Shown: positions 22,401 to 32,517 of the stretch, piece after piece
How the letters are laid out: each line of letters starts with the position of its first letter
Position numbering within the stretch: position 1 is the stretch's first letter
NCBI RefSeq assembly: GCF_024166365.1
Contig: NC_064831.1
Location: 49,725,768-49,789,767, forward strand
Length of the DNA stretch: 64,000 bases
Direction of reading: 5' to 3'
Source: Elephas maximus indicus
Taxonomy: Eukaryota; Chordata; Mammalia; Proboscidea; Elephantidae
The notes under the pieces: model-generated
What the model was told of the DNA's origin: nothing
What the model saw: only the letters and a program-made list of their open reading frames with translations
Database searches by the model: none
Made by a program: the position numbers and the translations under genes

Positions 22401-24415
22401 ACAAAACCAAATGAATTTTACCAGAATCGTCATTGTAAAAACTTCCAACAATTCACTGGTCAAATGTTAAAGTCTTAGACTCCATTTACTTCAGATCAGT
22501 TTTTAGGCATGTGAAGCTGATAAATGAGAGAGACTTATTCACGTGAACACAAAAGACATGCAGATATTATCCCTTCACTACTGTCACACGGGGCCTTGTC
22601 TGCTTTGTTCACCTCGGTGTTCCTAATATGTAGAACAATGATTGGCATGTAATAGGTCCTCAAATGTCTGTTGAGTAAAAATTAAATTTTTCTTTTGCAT
22701 TTTTCATCAACATAACTTTTGAGCTAACAAATGTCAAAAGAGCATGACACAAAAACACCAAACAAATAAAACACATGAAGGTTCCTGGAAGTATAAGGTA
22801 ACATTTAAGTTCTTTTCATAGGTTGATTACACCTTTAATCTTTTAATACGTTTTTTATCCCAGTCATCATTATATATTTTAATGTTTTATGACCCTGCCA
22901 ATATCATAATATGGCATTCCACCACGGTTCTTGCAGTGGGCATTTATTTTTTAACCATCAAATAGAAGGAGAATTTTGTTCAGTTCTGGATGGTTGTTCA
23001 AGGTATCAACGAGACCACGTCTCACCAGCTACCAGAATAGACCATTACCTACTGCGAGCTCATATATTTGTACGTCAGGTGACCTAAGAGAAGGAGGGAG
23101 GCAACATGAAGTTTCTAGAAATGACTCTGTACTTCCTTGGATTGGGTGAAGGTCAGTGTCTGAAAAACATAACGAAGCCTTAGCGATCACTCTACCACTT
23201 ACCTTCAGTCCTGCAGATAATGTTTCAGGTGTTTGAAATCTCAGTAACTCTTCAGGGAAGGCAGTCAAACATACACAGACTGATTTGTCAAACGATGAAA
23301 TAAAAATCTAAACACAACTCGGTATCTCACATTCAATGGATGAGCGTAGCATACGGGTCATTAGAAAGTAAGTGTGATTTATTTACTATAAAACCAGTTC
23401 CAAATTTTGACAGAGATAAGACATCTTTTCCTCCTGTGACTGATACACACACATAGGGGCCCTAAAAAGCACTGTTTGTAAAAACCACTGGTGTAGGCTT
23501 CTAGATTTAGGAAAATATCCTTACCCTGAAATTGACTCTGTTCCTGACCCTCTGAGCCAGTGCTGAATTTATGGCCTTATCAAACTGAAGGAGAACTTGA
23601 AGGGCAAGCTGTGGGGTGATCTGTTGAGACTGAGAAAAAGTAAAGGTAGTAAGTCTTCTTAGGGAAGAACATTAAAGACTTAAAAAAATAAAGAAGTATG
23701 AATTATCATTGAAAATTTAACTCTGCTTAACCAGGACCTCTAAACTAGAATTCCTTATTCTCCTTTGCCATAAATGTCAGGAAGCAAAGCCTGAAAATAT
23801 TTTTTGCAGTATCTTGACACAAGAATAATTTTGAAAAGGAAACATGCAGTGATGTCACAAAGCCAGAATAAAATTTTGTCTGTCTTTCCTTCAGTGTCTA
23901 GAAAGAGGCATTCAACAAATTGAAGGAACCAAGTTTCTTCTAAGTGAAAAACACAGAACCTATACTAAACAAACAACTGAAAACCTAATAAATCTTATCG
24001 AAGCCCATAAAACATATCTAAACGGAAATACTATGTTCTCAGATAGGAGGTCTATGTAAAAAGGTTAATTCTCCAAATACTGAAATAAATATTAAAAATT
24101 CTGATTTAAATCTTAGAAGACTTTACTTATTTATTAAACTGGACAGTTATCTCATGGCCTGTGGTTAGGGCAGCGTCATGAGCGTCTTGTAGTCAGGACA
24201 GGACTCTGAGGCTGTATGTTTAGTCAGTGAGACTGACTTGCTGGGTCAAACAGTCCAAGTTATTTTACCTAATGTCTCTTGGGGGTATGGCCAGAATAAT
24301 TAGAGATCCATCTAAGTAAAAACATATGATGTTAGTCTCCCACCTGTATGAGCTCATCTAGGCTCTCTTGAAGACTGTTTCCCAAAGTGGTATTTCTGTA
24401 TAACTGATATGCCAT
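16411..24415 (-). CDS. GTF2A2: TFIIA gamma subunit (general transcription factor IIA subunit 2), four coding exons
   Basis: This gene encodes the small gamma subunit of TFIIA, which joins the alpha/beta product of GTF2A1 and stabilises TBP on promoter DNA in the nucleus. Coding exons on the minus strand are 24415-24344, 23629-23525, 18662-18536 and 16436-16411. They sum to 330 nt, which is 109 residues plus stop, the family's normal length. The protein begins [19 protein letters not shown], has the N-terminal helical region in residues 1-59 and the C-terminal beta-barrel part in 60-109 ([20 protein letters not shown]...), and ends NTGSSTTE. All introns are GT-AG and phases fit. The ATG has a strong Kozak context (G at -3, G at +4). 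From memory the human protein differs at only a few residues, so this is an intact orthologue. BNIP2 lies just upstream on the same strand. Confidence 0.97.
16437..18535 (-). other. GTF2A2: GTF2A2 intron 4
   Basis: A 2.1-kb intron with no young repeat recognised and no coding sequence supported. Confidence 0.75.
18536..18662 (-). CDS. GTF2A2: GTF2A2 exon 4, codons 60-101 plus one base
   Basis: A 127-nt exon from GSLNTYRF to VACDGK, with acceptor TTTTAAAG and donor AAAA followed by GTAAGT. This is the most recognisable exon of the gene and carries the beta-barrel region of TFIIA gamma. Confidence 0.97.
19067..19237 (+). mobile_element. AfroSINE, long form, in GTF2A2 intron
   Basis: GGAGCCCTGGGGGCGCAAAA head, CAGTTCGAACCCACTCAGTG B-box region, GCGATCTGCTTTCGTAAAGA middle, and tail GGTCGAATCGATGGCACACA. 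Confidence 0.88.
19650..20600 (-). mobile_element. L2 relic
   Basis: Phrases 'ggtgaagtgtaagttgagtc', 'gtgtgaagcaggagtcacag' and 'actctcaaggttttggcacc' follow the same layout as the L2 relic at 2979. Family call from memory. Confidence 0.55.
23525..23629 (-). CDS. GTF2A2: GTF2A2 exon 3, codons 25-59
   Basis: A 105-nt phase-0 exon encoding [10 protein letters not shown] through RVRNRVNFR. The acceptor is TTTTTCTCAG and the donor is AGG followed by GTAAGGA. It completes the four-helix-bundle half of TFIIA gamma. Confidence 0.96.
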
Positions 24416-24464
24416 GGCTTAGGTGGAAGAAGCTGTTTTTCTTATTCAGGCTTGCATTGATGTC
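24344..24464 (-). CDS. GTF2A2: GTF2A2 exon 2: end of 5'UTR and codons 1-24
   Basis: The acceptor is ATTTTTAG before GACATCAATG and the donor is CATACAG followed by GTGGGAG. Coding starts at 24415 with the ATG and covers MAYQ to DELIQ (24 codons, phase 0). The 49 nt upstream of the ATG are 5'UTR and contain a tiny ATG CAA GCC TGA upstream ORF. Confidence 0.95.
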
Positions 24465-24835
24465 CTAAAAATTGAATATAAAAGTGTTTAAAAGATTATA
24501 ACATTATAAATTACGTATATAATAAGGCTACTTCATATATTCTGATACATACTGTTGTAATTCTTAGTAATTGCAAATTACCATAAAATAATTTTAGAAT
24601 TACAAGGAATATTTAAAAATGATTTTTCTAGTTACTTATTTCTCTAATTTTGACCCAGGTGTTGATACTCCTTTACACAGTAAGTAGTTGCAGTTATGCA
24701 CCATCAGCTTGGCTCGGAGTCACAGTGAACTTCTGTGTAACTCAATGATATGCTGCCTGGTCATTCTAGGCTTAAAGAATAGGCTGAGTACAGTCACAGA
24801 GCATAGGTGTGTGTCATGGTTGTATCATTTCGCCA

Positions 24836-25706
24836 TACCTATTCAATCTGTATGCTGAGCAAATAATCCGAGAACCCGGATTACGTGAAGAAGGATGCAA
24901 CATCAGGACAGGAGGAAGACCCATTAACAACTTGTGATGTACAGATGACACAACCTTGCTTACTGAAAGCGAAGAGGACTTGAAACACTGATGAAGATCA
25001 AAGACAGCAGCCTTCAGTATGGACTATGTCTCAACATAAAGAAAACAAAAATCCTCACAACTGGACCAATAAGCAACATCATGATAAATGGAGAAAATAC
25101 TGAAGCTGTCAAGGATGTCATTTTACTTAACCCACCATCAATGCCCATGGAAGAAGCAGTCAAGAAATCAAACAACGTATTCCAACGGGCAAAACTGCTA
25201 CAAAAGAACTCTTTAAAGTGTTAAAAAAACAAAGACGTCACTTTGAGGACTAAGGTGCACCTGACCCTAGCCATGGTATTTTGAGCTGCTGCATATGCAT
25301 GAGAAAGATGGACAATGAATAAGGAATACCAAACAAGAACTGATGCCTCTGAATTATGGTGTTGGCGAAGAATATTCGATATACCACAACTGCCAGAAGA
25401 ATGAACAAATCTGTCTTGGAAGAAGTACAGCCAGAATGCTCCTTAAAAGCAAGGACAGTGAGACTTAGTCTCATGTACTCTGGGCATGTTATCAGGAGGG
25501 ACCAGTCCCTGGAGATGAACATGCTTGGTAAAGTAGACAGACGGTCAGCGGAAGACCCTCAACAAGATGGATGGACACAGTGGCTGCAAAAATGGGCTCA
25601 AGCATAACAATGATTGTGAGGATGGCACAAGACTGGGTAGAGTTTCGTTCTGTTATATACAGGGTCGCTATGAGTCTGAACCGACTGGACAGCACCTAAC
25701 AAAAAC
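24836..25706 (+). mobile_element. RTE-type LINE, 3' part, in GTF2A2 intron 1
   Basis: Starts ATACCTATTCAATCTGTATG, has a degraded catalytic box (TGT ACA GAT GAC, Cys-Thr-Asp-Asp in place of YADD), and ends CGACTGGACAGCACCTAACA then AAAACAA. Confidence 0.87.
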
Positions 25707-26050
25707 AAGGTAATAGAAGGATGAAATAATAAGGTTTGTGGAGAGAACTATAAACTGTTCTGTGCATTAGGGCATAACAATGAACAGGGAGTGGCAGGAG
25801 ATGAGGCTGAAAAAACAGTATGGATGGACTTGTGCCAGGATTTTACATCGCAGGTAATGGGGAGCCACTGAAGCATTTTAGGCAGGAATGGTCAGCCAAA
25901 TGGGCAGCAATGTGACGAATGTATTTGAACGCAAGATTAGAAACAGACGAGAGGGCCAAGGGCTGGACGAGCGTGGCAGTAGTACAGATTTAAGAAATAT
26001 TTACTGAACTTCTACTACATGTCAGAAAATCACTGACCTCATAGCACATT
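25707..26050 (-). mobile_element. L2 relic fragment
   Basis: 'ggggagccactgaagcattt' and 'tttactgaacttctactaca' fit L2 on the minus strand, adjacent to the RTE 3' end. Confidence 0.5.
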
Positions 26051-26367
26051 TAGTCTAGAAATGTAGAGGAGGAGAAATGTTTGAGGAATAATCACCAGGT
26101 AAAAATCAGCAAAGTAACAGTCAGTTTTCAAATTACATACCTTATCTGTAACACGTGACACTGTAAGTCATGTCTGCCTTCTTAAAACATTTGTCTGGCT
26201 TGTGGGACATCACCCTCAGTTCTCTCCTCCCACCTCAGGTACTCCTACACTTCTTGTTTTCTTCTGCTGCTTCCTCCTCAGCTTCCTGACTTCTAACTAT
26301 GGAAGTGGCTGAAGGCTTCTGATGTCTTCTGTAAGCATTTTACTCCTGGGTTATCACATCCAGGCTT

Positions 26368-26432
26368 AAAAAAAAAAAAAAACCCAGTGCTGTCGAGTCA
26401 ATTCCGACTCATAGCGACCTTATAGGACAGAG
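26368..26432 (-). mobile_element. AfroSINE 3' fragment
   Basis: A poly(A)-like run, then GTCGAGTCAATTCCGACTCA and GCGACCTTATAGGACAGAGT. Only the tail part remains. Confidence 0.85.
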
Positions 26433-26461
26433 TTTATGAGTTTAAATTTATCTGCTGATGA

Positions 26462-26658
26462 GGAGCCCTGGTGGTGCAATGTTTAAGTGCTTGGCTGCTA
26501 GCTGAAAGGTTGGCAGTTCGAACCCACCAGCTGCTCTGCAGAAGAAAAGACCTGGCAATCCACTCCTGTAAAGATTTAAAAAAACACAATCCTACAGCGC
26601 AGTTCTACTCTGTCACACAGGGTCACTGTGAGTCAGAACAGGTTCAATGGCACACAAC
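26462..26658 (+). mobile_element. AfroSINE, long form, with 12-bp target-site duplication
   Basis: Complete long form from GGAGCCCTGGTGGTGCAATG to CAATGGCACACAAC. It is flanked by perfect ATCTGCTGATGA at 26450-26461 and 26659-26670. Confidence 0.93.
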
Positions 26659-26756
26659 ATCTGCTGATGACTCCCACATTTATATATCCAGCTCTTACTT
26701 CTTCCATTGGACCCACATATAAAACTGCCTACTTGACAACAGATGAAAATATCAAG

Positions 26757-27395
26757 TGTTGTTGTTGTTAGGGGCTGTTGAGTCGGCTCCAACTTATAGC
26801 GACACTATGTGCCACAGAATGAAACACTGCCTGGTCCTGTGTCATGCTCAGAATCATTGTTATGCTTTAGCCCATTGTTGCAGCCACTATGTTGATCCAT
26901 CTCATTGAGGGTCTTTCTCTTTTTCACTGACCCTGTACTTTACCAAGCATGATGTCCTTCTCCAGGGACTGATCCCTACTTACATACATGTCCTAAGTAT
27001 GTAAAACACAGTCTCACCGTCCTCGCTTCTAAGGAGCATTCTGGTTGTACTTCTTCCAATACACATTTGTTCATTCTTTTGGCAGTCCATGGTATATTCA
27101 ATATTCTTCACCAATACCATAATTCAAAGGCATCAGTTCTTCAGTCTTCCTTATTCATTGTCCAGCTTTCACATACATATGATACAAGCGAAAATACCAT
27201 GGCTCGGATCAGGCGCACCTTAGTATTTAAGGTGACATCTTTGCTTTTCAACACTTTAAAGAAGTCCTTTGCAGCAGATTTGCCCACTGCAATGAGTCTT
27301 TTGATTTCCTGGCTACTGCTTCCATGGGTACTGACTGTGGATCCAAGAAAAACGAAATCCTTGACAACTTCAATCTTTTCTCTGTGGCAATGAGG
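26757..27395 (-). mobile_element. RTE-type LINE, 3' part
   Basis: Begins GTTGTTGTTGTTAGGGGCTG (reversed tail) and runs through 'ttcattgtccagctttcaca' to 'cttcaatcttttctctgtgg'. Opposite orientation to the copy at 24836. Confidence 0.88.
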
Positions 27396-27523
27396 TTGGG
27401 TTTTTTTTTTTTTTTTGGTTATCAGGAATTTGGTTTTTTGAAAAATTAAATTTGAGGCTCCTAAATCAGAAATATCAAGTAGGAACTTTACATTTAATTT
27501 TTCAAAAAAACCCAAATTCCTGA

Positions 27524-27676
27524 CAACCAAAAAAAATTCCAAACTCATTGCCGTTGAGTCGATTCCAACTCACAGAGTAAAGTTGCCCCACAGGGTTTCC
27601 AAGCAGTGCCTGGTGAATTCGAACTGTCAACCTTTTGGTTAGCTGTAAGCTCTTAACCATTGCACCACCAGAGTTT
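27524..27676 (-). mobile_element. AfroSINE with 13-bp target-site duplication
   Basis: Short-form minus copy. CCCAAATTCCTGA occurs at 27511-27523 and again at 27677-27689. Confidence 0.92.
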
Positions 27677-27689
27677 CCCAAATTCCTGA

Positions 27690-28012
27690 TACTACCCCTC
27701 AAAACCTGCTCTGCCCTCGGTCTTGCCCACCTCGGTAAACAGTAACTCTAATCTTCCAGTAACACTGCCCAAAAACCTTAAGTCATCATTAACTTCTTTC
27801 TCTCTCAACACACATCTACTCTACCAGGCAATACTTTCAGCTCTTCCTTCTAAATATAGTCAGAATCTGACAACTTCTACCATCTCCATTGCTGCCACTC
27901 TGCCCAAGTTACCGTCATGTCACTAAGATGACCATTAAGTGATCTCCTCTCCGTTTCTACCCTTGCCTACCCACCACCGCCCCTCACAACAATCACTGAG
28001 CCTTTTAAAATA
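27690..28012 (+). mobile_element. L2 relic, left part
   Basis: Pyrimidine-rich L2-like phrases, 'ccatctccattgctgccact' and 'gatctcctctccgtttctac', continue at 28551 after the L1 insertion. Confidence 0.55.
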
Positions 28013-28013
28013 T

Positions 28014-28542
28014 TTAAAGAACTAGATGGTGCCCGGCCACAACCGATGACTGCCCTGACAGGGAGCACAACAGAGAACTCCTGAGGGAGCAGGAGAATAG
28101 TGGGATGCAGACCCCAAATTCTCATAAAAAGACCAGACTTAATGGTCTCACTGAGACTAGAAGAATCCCAGAGGTCATGGTCCCCAAACCTTCTGTTGGC
28201 CCAGGACAGGAACCATTCCCGAAGACTAGTCATCAGACATGGAAGGAACTGGACAACGGGTTGGAGAGAGATGCTGATGAAGAGTGAGCTACTTGTATCA
28301 GGTGGACACTTGAGCCTATATTGGCATCTCCTGTCTGGAGGGGAGATGGGAGGGTAGAAAGGGTTAGAAACTGGCAAAACGGTCACAAAAGGAGAGACTG
28401 GAAGAAGGGAGTGGGCTGACTCATTAGGGGGAGAGTAAATGGGAGTATGTAGTAAGGTGTATATAAGCTTAAATGTGACAGACTGACTTGATTTGTAAAC
28501 CTTCACTTAAAGCACAATAAAAATTATTAAAAAAAAAAAAAG
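28014..28542 (+). mobile_element. Elephant-type L1 3' end in GTF2A2 intron 1
   Basis: From AACTAGATGGTGCCCGGCC to the terminal GCACAATAAAAATTATTAAA and poly(A). It aligns by eye with the copies at 5115 and, reversed, at 10392. It splits the L2 relic. Confidence 0.88.
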
Positions 28543-28550
28543 TTTAAGTC

Positions 28551-29075
28551 AAACCACACCACTCATCTACCCAAAGTCCTCCAATGGCTGCATCTCATCT
28601 CACTCAGAAAAAGGTCCTCCAAATGGTTTGCAGGACCTTCGTGACCTGGGCCCCCACTACCTCTGACCTTAGCTGCTTCTGCTCAGCCTCTCACTCTGCT
28701 CCAGTCAGACTGGCTCCTTGCTGTTCTTCAATACGACGAGCGTGTTCTTGCTTCAAGGACCTTGCGCTGACTGTCCTTCTTGCTGTGAACATTCTTCCAA
28801 GATATCTGCCCTCATCTCATTCCTCTCTGCTCAAACGTCACCTTATCAGAAAGGTCTTCTATGACCAATGCATAAAAACGAATTACTCCCGCTCCTCCTC
28901 ACACTGCTTTATTTTCACGCGTACCAATCATCAAAGCTGACGTATATGTGCTTATTTCTAAGTATCTACTAAAATATATGCTTCATGGAGGCAGAGACTT
29001 TTGTTCACAATTATATATTTACCGCCCAGGACAGCTGCCTAGTATGTAATATATATTCAGTAAATATCTGTTGTG
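28551..29075 (+). mobile_element. L2 relic, right part
   Basis: 'aagtcctccaatggctgcat', 'ctcaaacgtcaccttatcag' and a terminal 'catggaggcagagacttttg' block are typical of the L2 3' end. Confidence 0.7.
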
Positions 29076-29389
29076 TGAGTAAACAACTTGGTGGTTACCA
29101 AATATTACAAATATCCAAGTGTGACAGTTTTCTACTTTATAGAAGAAACTGAAGCAACGAAAACTTCCAGACTCTCAACCACATCTAACCACCTTCTAAC
29201 ACCTACACCCACATACTTCACCTTCCTACCTGTTACTGTAGTTGAACTATCTAAGCTCTTCTCTAAATCAATCCTTCTACTTGTGCAGTGTGTCCTACCC
29301 CTCTAGTACACTCAAGAATATTGTTCCAACAATTCAATTGTTTCTTCTCTCCCTCACCATCAAATTTCTTCTCTCTCCAGATCATCTTC

Positions 29390-30610
29390 ACTAGCAAACA
29401 GGTGGATACTACTCCCATCTTAAAAAAGATGAAAGAATCTCTATTTCCCCTGCCAACTACTGTCCTCATTCTCTGTTCCCTTTAGCAAAACTCCTAACAG
29501 TGTCCCATTCCTTTTCTTCTATTTTTTTGTAAACTCACTCCTTTTTCTTTTCTTTTTTTTGGCCTCCAGAACTCAAAAGAAAACAGAAGATCAAGATCAA
29601 CAATGACATTGCCAAAACCAATCCTCAATTCTCAATCCTCTCCAGACTTGATTATCTGGCACAGCTGATCACCCCCCCCCCCCCCCGTCCCCCTTTGAGA
29701 AACGATCTTCACTTGGCTTCTGGGACACTATGCTTTTTGGGCTGTCCTCTTATCTCATGGGATCACTCAATATCATTTGTTGGTTGAGTCTCTTCTCTCT
29801 GAACTCTTATTGTCCCAGGATAAGGCCCCCGGTCTACTGCTGCTTTTTGTCTACACTCACTTCTTAGTGATAACAGTTGGTCTCATGGGTCTGAATACTA
29901 TTGTTGCTGATTCCCAGTCACACTAGTGCAGACCTCTTCCCTGAACTCACCCCTGGATCCAACTGTGTACCCACCAACTCCACTTGTAATCCTTCCCATC
30001 TCAGCTGATGTAATTCCATACTTCCATGGTCTCAGGCAAAACCTTGGAAATCATACTCCACTCCCCATACCCCCAATCTCACCCTCCAGCCATTTCTCAG
30101 CATCCTGGCTTGAACCACTATCATCTGTCATTTGGACGGATTACTGCCTCCTAGCTGGTTTTCCTGTTTCCATGCTTGCCGCCGCCCCCCTCCCCCCACT
30201 CTAATCTCAACTCAGCAGCCTGTTTTCTGCTCAGAACTGCCATGGCTCCCATTTCACTGAGTTCTTAACAACAACCTGGCTATCCATTACCTCTGACCTT
30301 ATCCACTATTCATGTTCCCAATGCTTACCCCCTTTCTCCAGATATGCTAATTTCCTTGTTATTCCTTGAGCATAACAGGTATGCTCCTGGCCCAGAGCCT
30401 TCATTCTTTCTGCCTGGAATGCTCTTTTCCCCCACTTTGGGACATCCCCATCCTCCTTATCCTGTTCTAACGTTTTGATGGCACCATCACCTTCTAACAC
30501 ATTATACAGTTTACTTATTTTATGCATCCTCCAATAGAGTACAAGCTATGTAAGGGCAGAGATTTTTGTCTGTTTGGTTCCCTAAGGAAAAACCAGGCAC
30601 TTAGAACCCT
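29390..30610 (+). mobile_element. Long L2 relic
   Basis: Contains 'tctgcctggaatgctctttt', 'tactgcctcctagctggttt' and 'gtaagggcagagatttttgt' in L2 order. Its 3' tip resumes at 30780 after an AfroSINE. A run of 17 C lies at about 29671-29687. Confidence 0.65.
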
Positions 30611-30620
30611 ACTGGATACA

Positions 30621-30769
30621 TAAAACCAAAACCAAAACCGACTCATAGTGACTCTATGGGACAGAGTGGAACTGCCCCACAGAGTTTCCAAGGAGTGCGT
30701 GGTGGATTCGAACTGGCAACCTTTTGGTTAGCAGCCGTAGCACTTAACCACTATGCCACCAGGGTTTCC
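30621..30769 (-). mobile_element. AfroSINE with 10-bp target-site duplication, inside an L2
   Basis: Flanked by ACTGGATACA at 30611-30620 and 30770-30779. The L2 tail 'cagtaggtgccaaataagc' follows directly. Confidence 0.93.
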
Positions 30770-30850
30770 ACTGGATACACAGTAGGTGCCAAATAAGCAA
30801 TTGTTCAATAAACCAGTGAAGGCCAGAGATATCTGAAAGGAAGTACGGGG

Positions 30851-30873
30851 TGTGTCGGGGGGGGGGGGGGGGC
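30851..30873. repeat. Poly(G) run
   Basis: About 18 consecutive G just before a poly(A) stretch, in GTF2A2 intron 1. Length may be unreliable in the assembly. Confidence 0.9.
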
Positions 30874-31299
30874 GGTTGGGAGGTTAAAAAAAAAAAAAAA
30901 GGAAGGTCAAAAGGCCAAGAAAACAGAGGTCCCAACCCGCAGAGAAAAAATTCACCAAGTAGGAGTACAAAATCTTGTGTTATCTTTCATTTGACATAAG
31001 CCATCTAAACATTTGTTGAATTAATGATTCCATGATCTTACATTCTTAAAAATTCCTTGCGAAGTGTTCAAATATTTTAGATGGTAATAGCCACCGAAAC
31101 TTAGTACTACCTCATTTTGCAGTTCAGAAATTTAACTTAAAAGGTTACCAATTCGGAGGTGATTAAACAGCCATAGTCCTTCCTGATCAAACAGCCCAGT
31201 TTAAATCCCTTCCTTTGTCGGAGTTCTCCTGAAGAAGTTGGAAGGCAAACTTCAAACACGCGGGAAGCACAGGAAGGAGACATTTCTGGAATGACTCCC

Positions 31300-31860
31300 T
31301 GCAAATTCCGCAACAAGCAAGCACACACGCCCGAGTCGCCGACCTGGGTGCCTGAAGACAGTCACCTGGCTAGAGACCGTGCGGCGCCGACGCCCTCCCA
31401 GGTGCGCTCAGCTGCGGGGGGTACGCTTGGGCGCCCCGCTGACAAACCTTCCGCCGCCCGGCTCCCTTACCGGTACTGACCCGGGCCATCCCCGCTGCGA
31501 CGTCGGTACCAGGCCGACTCTGCGAACCCGAACCAAGGGCCTCCAAGCCCCCTCGTAGAGCCCAGCTGCTGGCCCAGTTCGGGGGTCGGCAGGGAGCGCG
31601 GGCCCGGCTCTCTCTCCCCGCCCCGGTCCAGCTCACCCGGTACCTGTGGAGAAGGCGCTTCCCGCCGCCGGCCGACAGAAACCCAACTGGAGGTGAGCTT
31701 CCTCCCAGACCCCCTCTTCAGCGGCCTCAGAAACCTCAAAGCTGGGCGACGACCCGGAAGTGCTCGTGGATCCCGGAAGTGACGCCACGGCGGAGGCCCG
31801 CCCTCTTCTCGCTCGCGCCCGCCACTCACGTCGAGCGCGGGAAGGGCAGGTGTGGAGAGC
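31300..31860 (-). promoter_or_regulatory. GTF2A2: CpG island promoter of GTF2A2
   Basis: This segment is much richer in G+C and CpG than its surroundings. It carries two copies of the ETS/GABP-type motif CCGGAAGT at 31754-31761 and 31773-31780. The second is immediately followed by a TGACG half-site of CRE type. There is no obvious TATA box, as expected for a housekeeping general transcription factor gene. Confidence 0.75.
31471..31790 (-). other. GTF2A2: Probable GTF2A2 noncoding first exon
   Basis: The CpG-rich stretch upstream of GTF2A2 contains a good minus-strand donor, AGTACCG followed by GTAAGGGAG (GT at 31470-31469). A second candidate donor is ACCGG followed by GTGAGC (GT at 31636-31635). 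Either could splice to the exon-2 acceptor at 24464. No other CpG-rich segment lies between here and the ATG. The exact start and donor are inferred, not proven. Confidence 0.55.
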
Positions 31861-31896
31861 GGGGCGTGAGGTGGGTTGGAACAGTCAAGCAAGTAA

Positions 31897-32040
31897 ATAA
31901 AACCCAAACCCCTTGCGGTCAACTCCGACTCAGTGCGACCGCTAGGACAGAGGTGAACTTAGTTTCTAAGGAGCGTGGATTCGAACTGCCGCCGTTGTGG
32001 TTAACAGCCGGGCTCTTAACCACTGCGCCACTAGGGCTCA
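31897..32040 (-). mobile_element. AfroSINE upstream of GTF2A2
   Basis: Diverged short form (CAACTCCGACTCAGTGCGAC, TTAACCACTGCGCCACTAGG) about 100 bp beyond the CpG island. Confidence 0.88.
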
Positions 32041-32112
32041 TTAGAACAGCCCACAAGCTTTCTTTTCCAATAGCCAGGGTGAAGAGGCTGGCTTAAACAA
32101 ACCAAGAAAACA

Positions 32113-32265
32113 ACGAAACCTGTTGCCGTAGAGTCGATTCCGACTCGTAGCGACCCTATAGGACAGTAGAACTCCGCCATAGTTTCCAAGGAGCGCCTGG
32201 TGGATTCGAACCGCCGGGCTTTTTGGTTAGCAGCCCTAGCTCTTAACCAGTACGCCACCAGGGTT
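32113..32265 (-). mobile_element. AfroSINE between GTF2A2 and BNIP2
   Basis: Short form with GAGTCGATTCCGACTCGTAG and ACGCCACCAGGG. Same orientation as the copy 73 bp away. Confidence 0.92.
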
Positions 32266-32517
32266 GGGTCGTTTATAAGGAAATTACAATGTTTAGGGAC
32301 TAATCTCCACTGTTAGATGCCCAATTTAAGAAATATAGGGCCGGCAATACTCAAATTGAAGACAAATGGCAGGGTATTCCTTTTACCATTCAAACACAGA
32401 GCTGCAATTCATTTAGCTCCAGCAAGCTTTCAGTTTATGATGAAGAATTTTAATTTGGAATATTTTATATTTAAAACTTTGTACCTAATGCGGAACAAAT
32501 ATTTTAATATGTATTTT

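Larger units (their letters stand above)
18663..23524 (-). other. GTF2A2: GTF2A2 intron 3
   Basis: The 4.9-kb intron between codon 59 and codon 60. It holds an AfroSINE (19067-19237), an L2 relic (about 19650-20600), a MIR-like piece near 22600-22680, and otherwise AT-rich sequence without a recognised gene. Confidence 0.8.

Noticed and set aside
29671-29687. Poly(C) run as a regulatory element
   Set aside because: A simple homopolymer within an L2 relic with no nearby gene signal; its length may also be an assembly artefact.
31467-31922. 151-codon minus-strand ORF at the GTF2A2 promoter
   Set aside because: Same GC effect. It runs through the likely splice donor and into a SINE, and resembles no protein I know.
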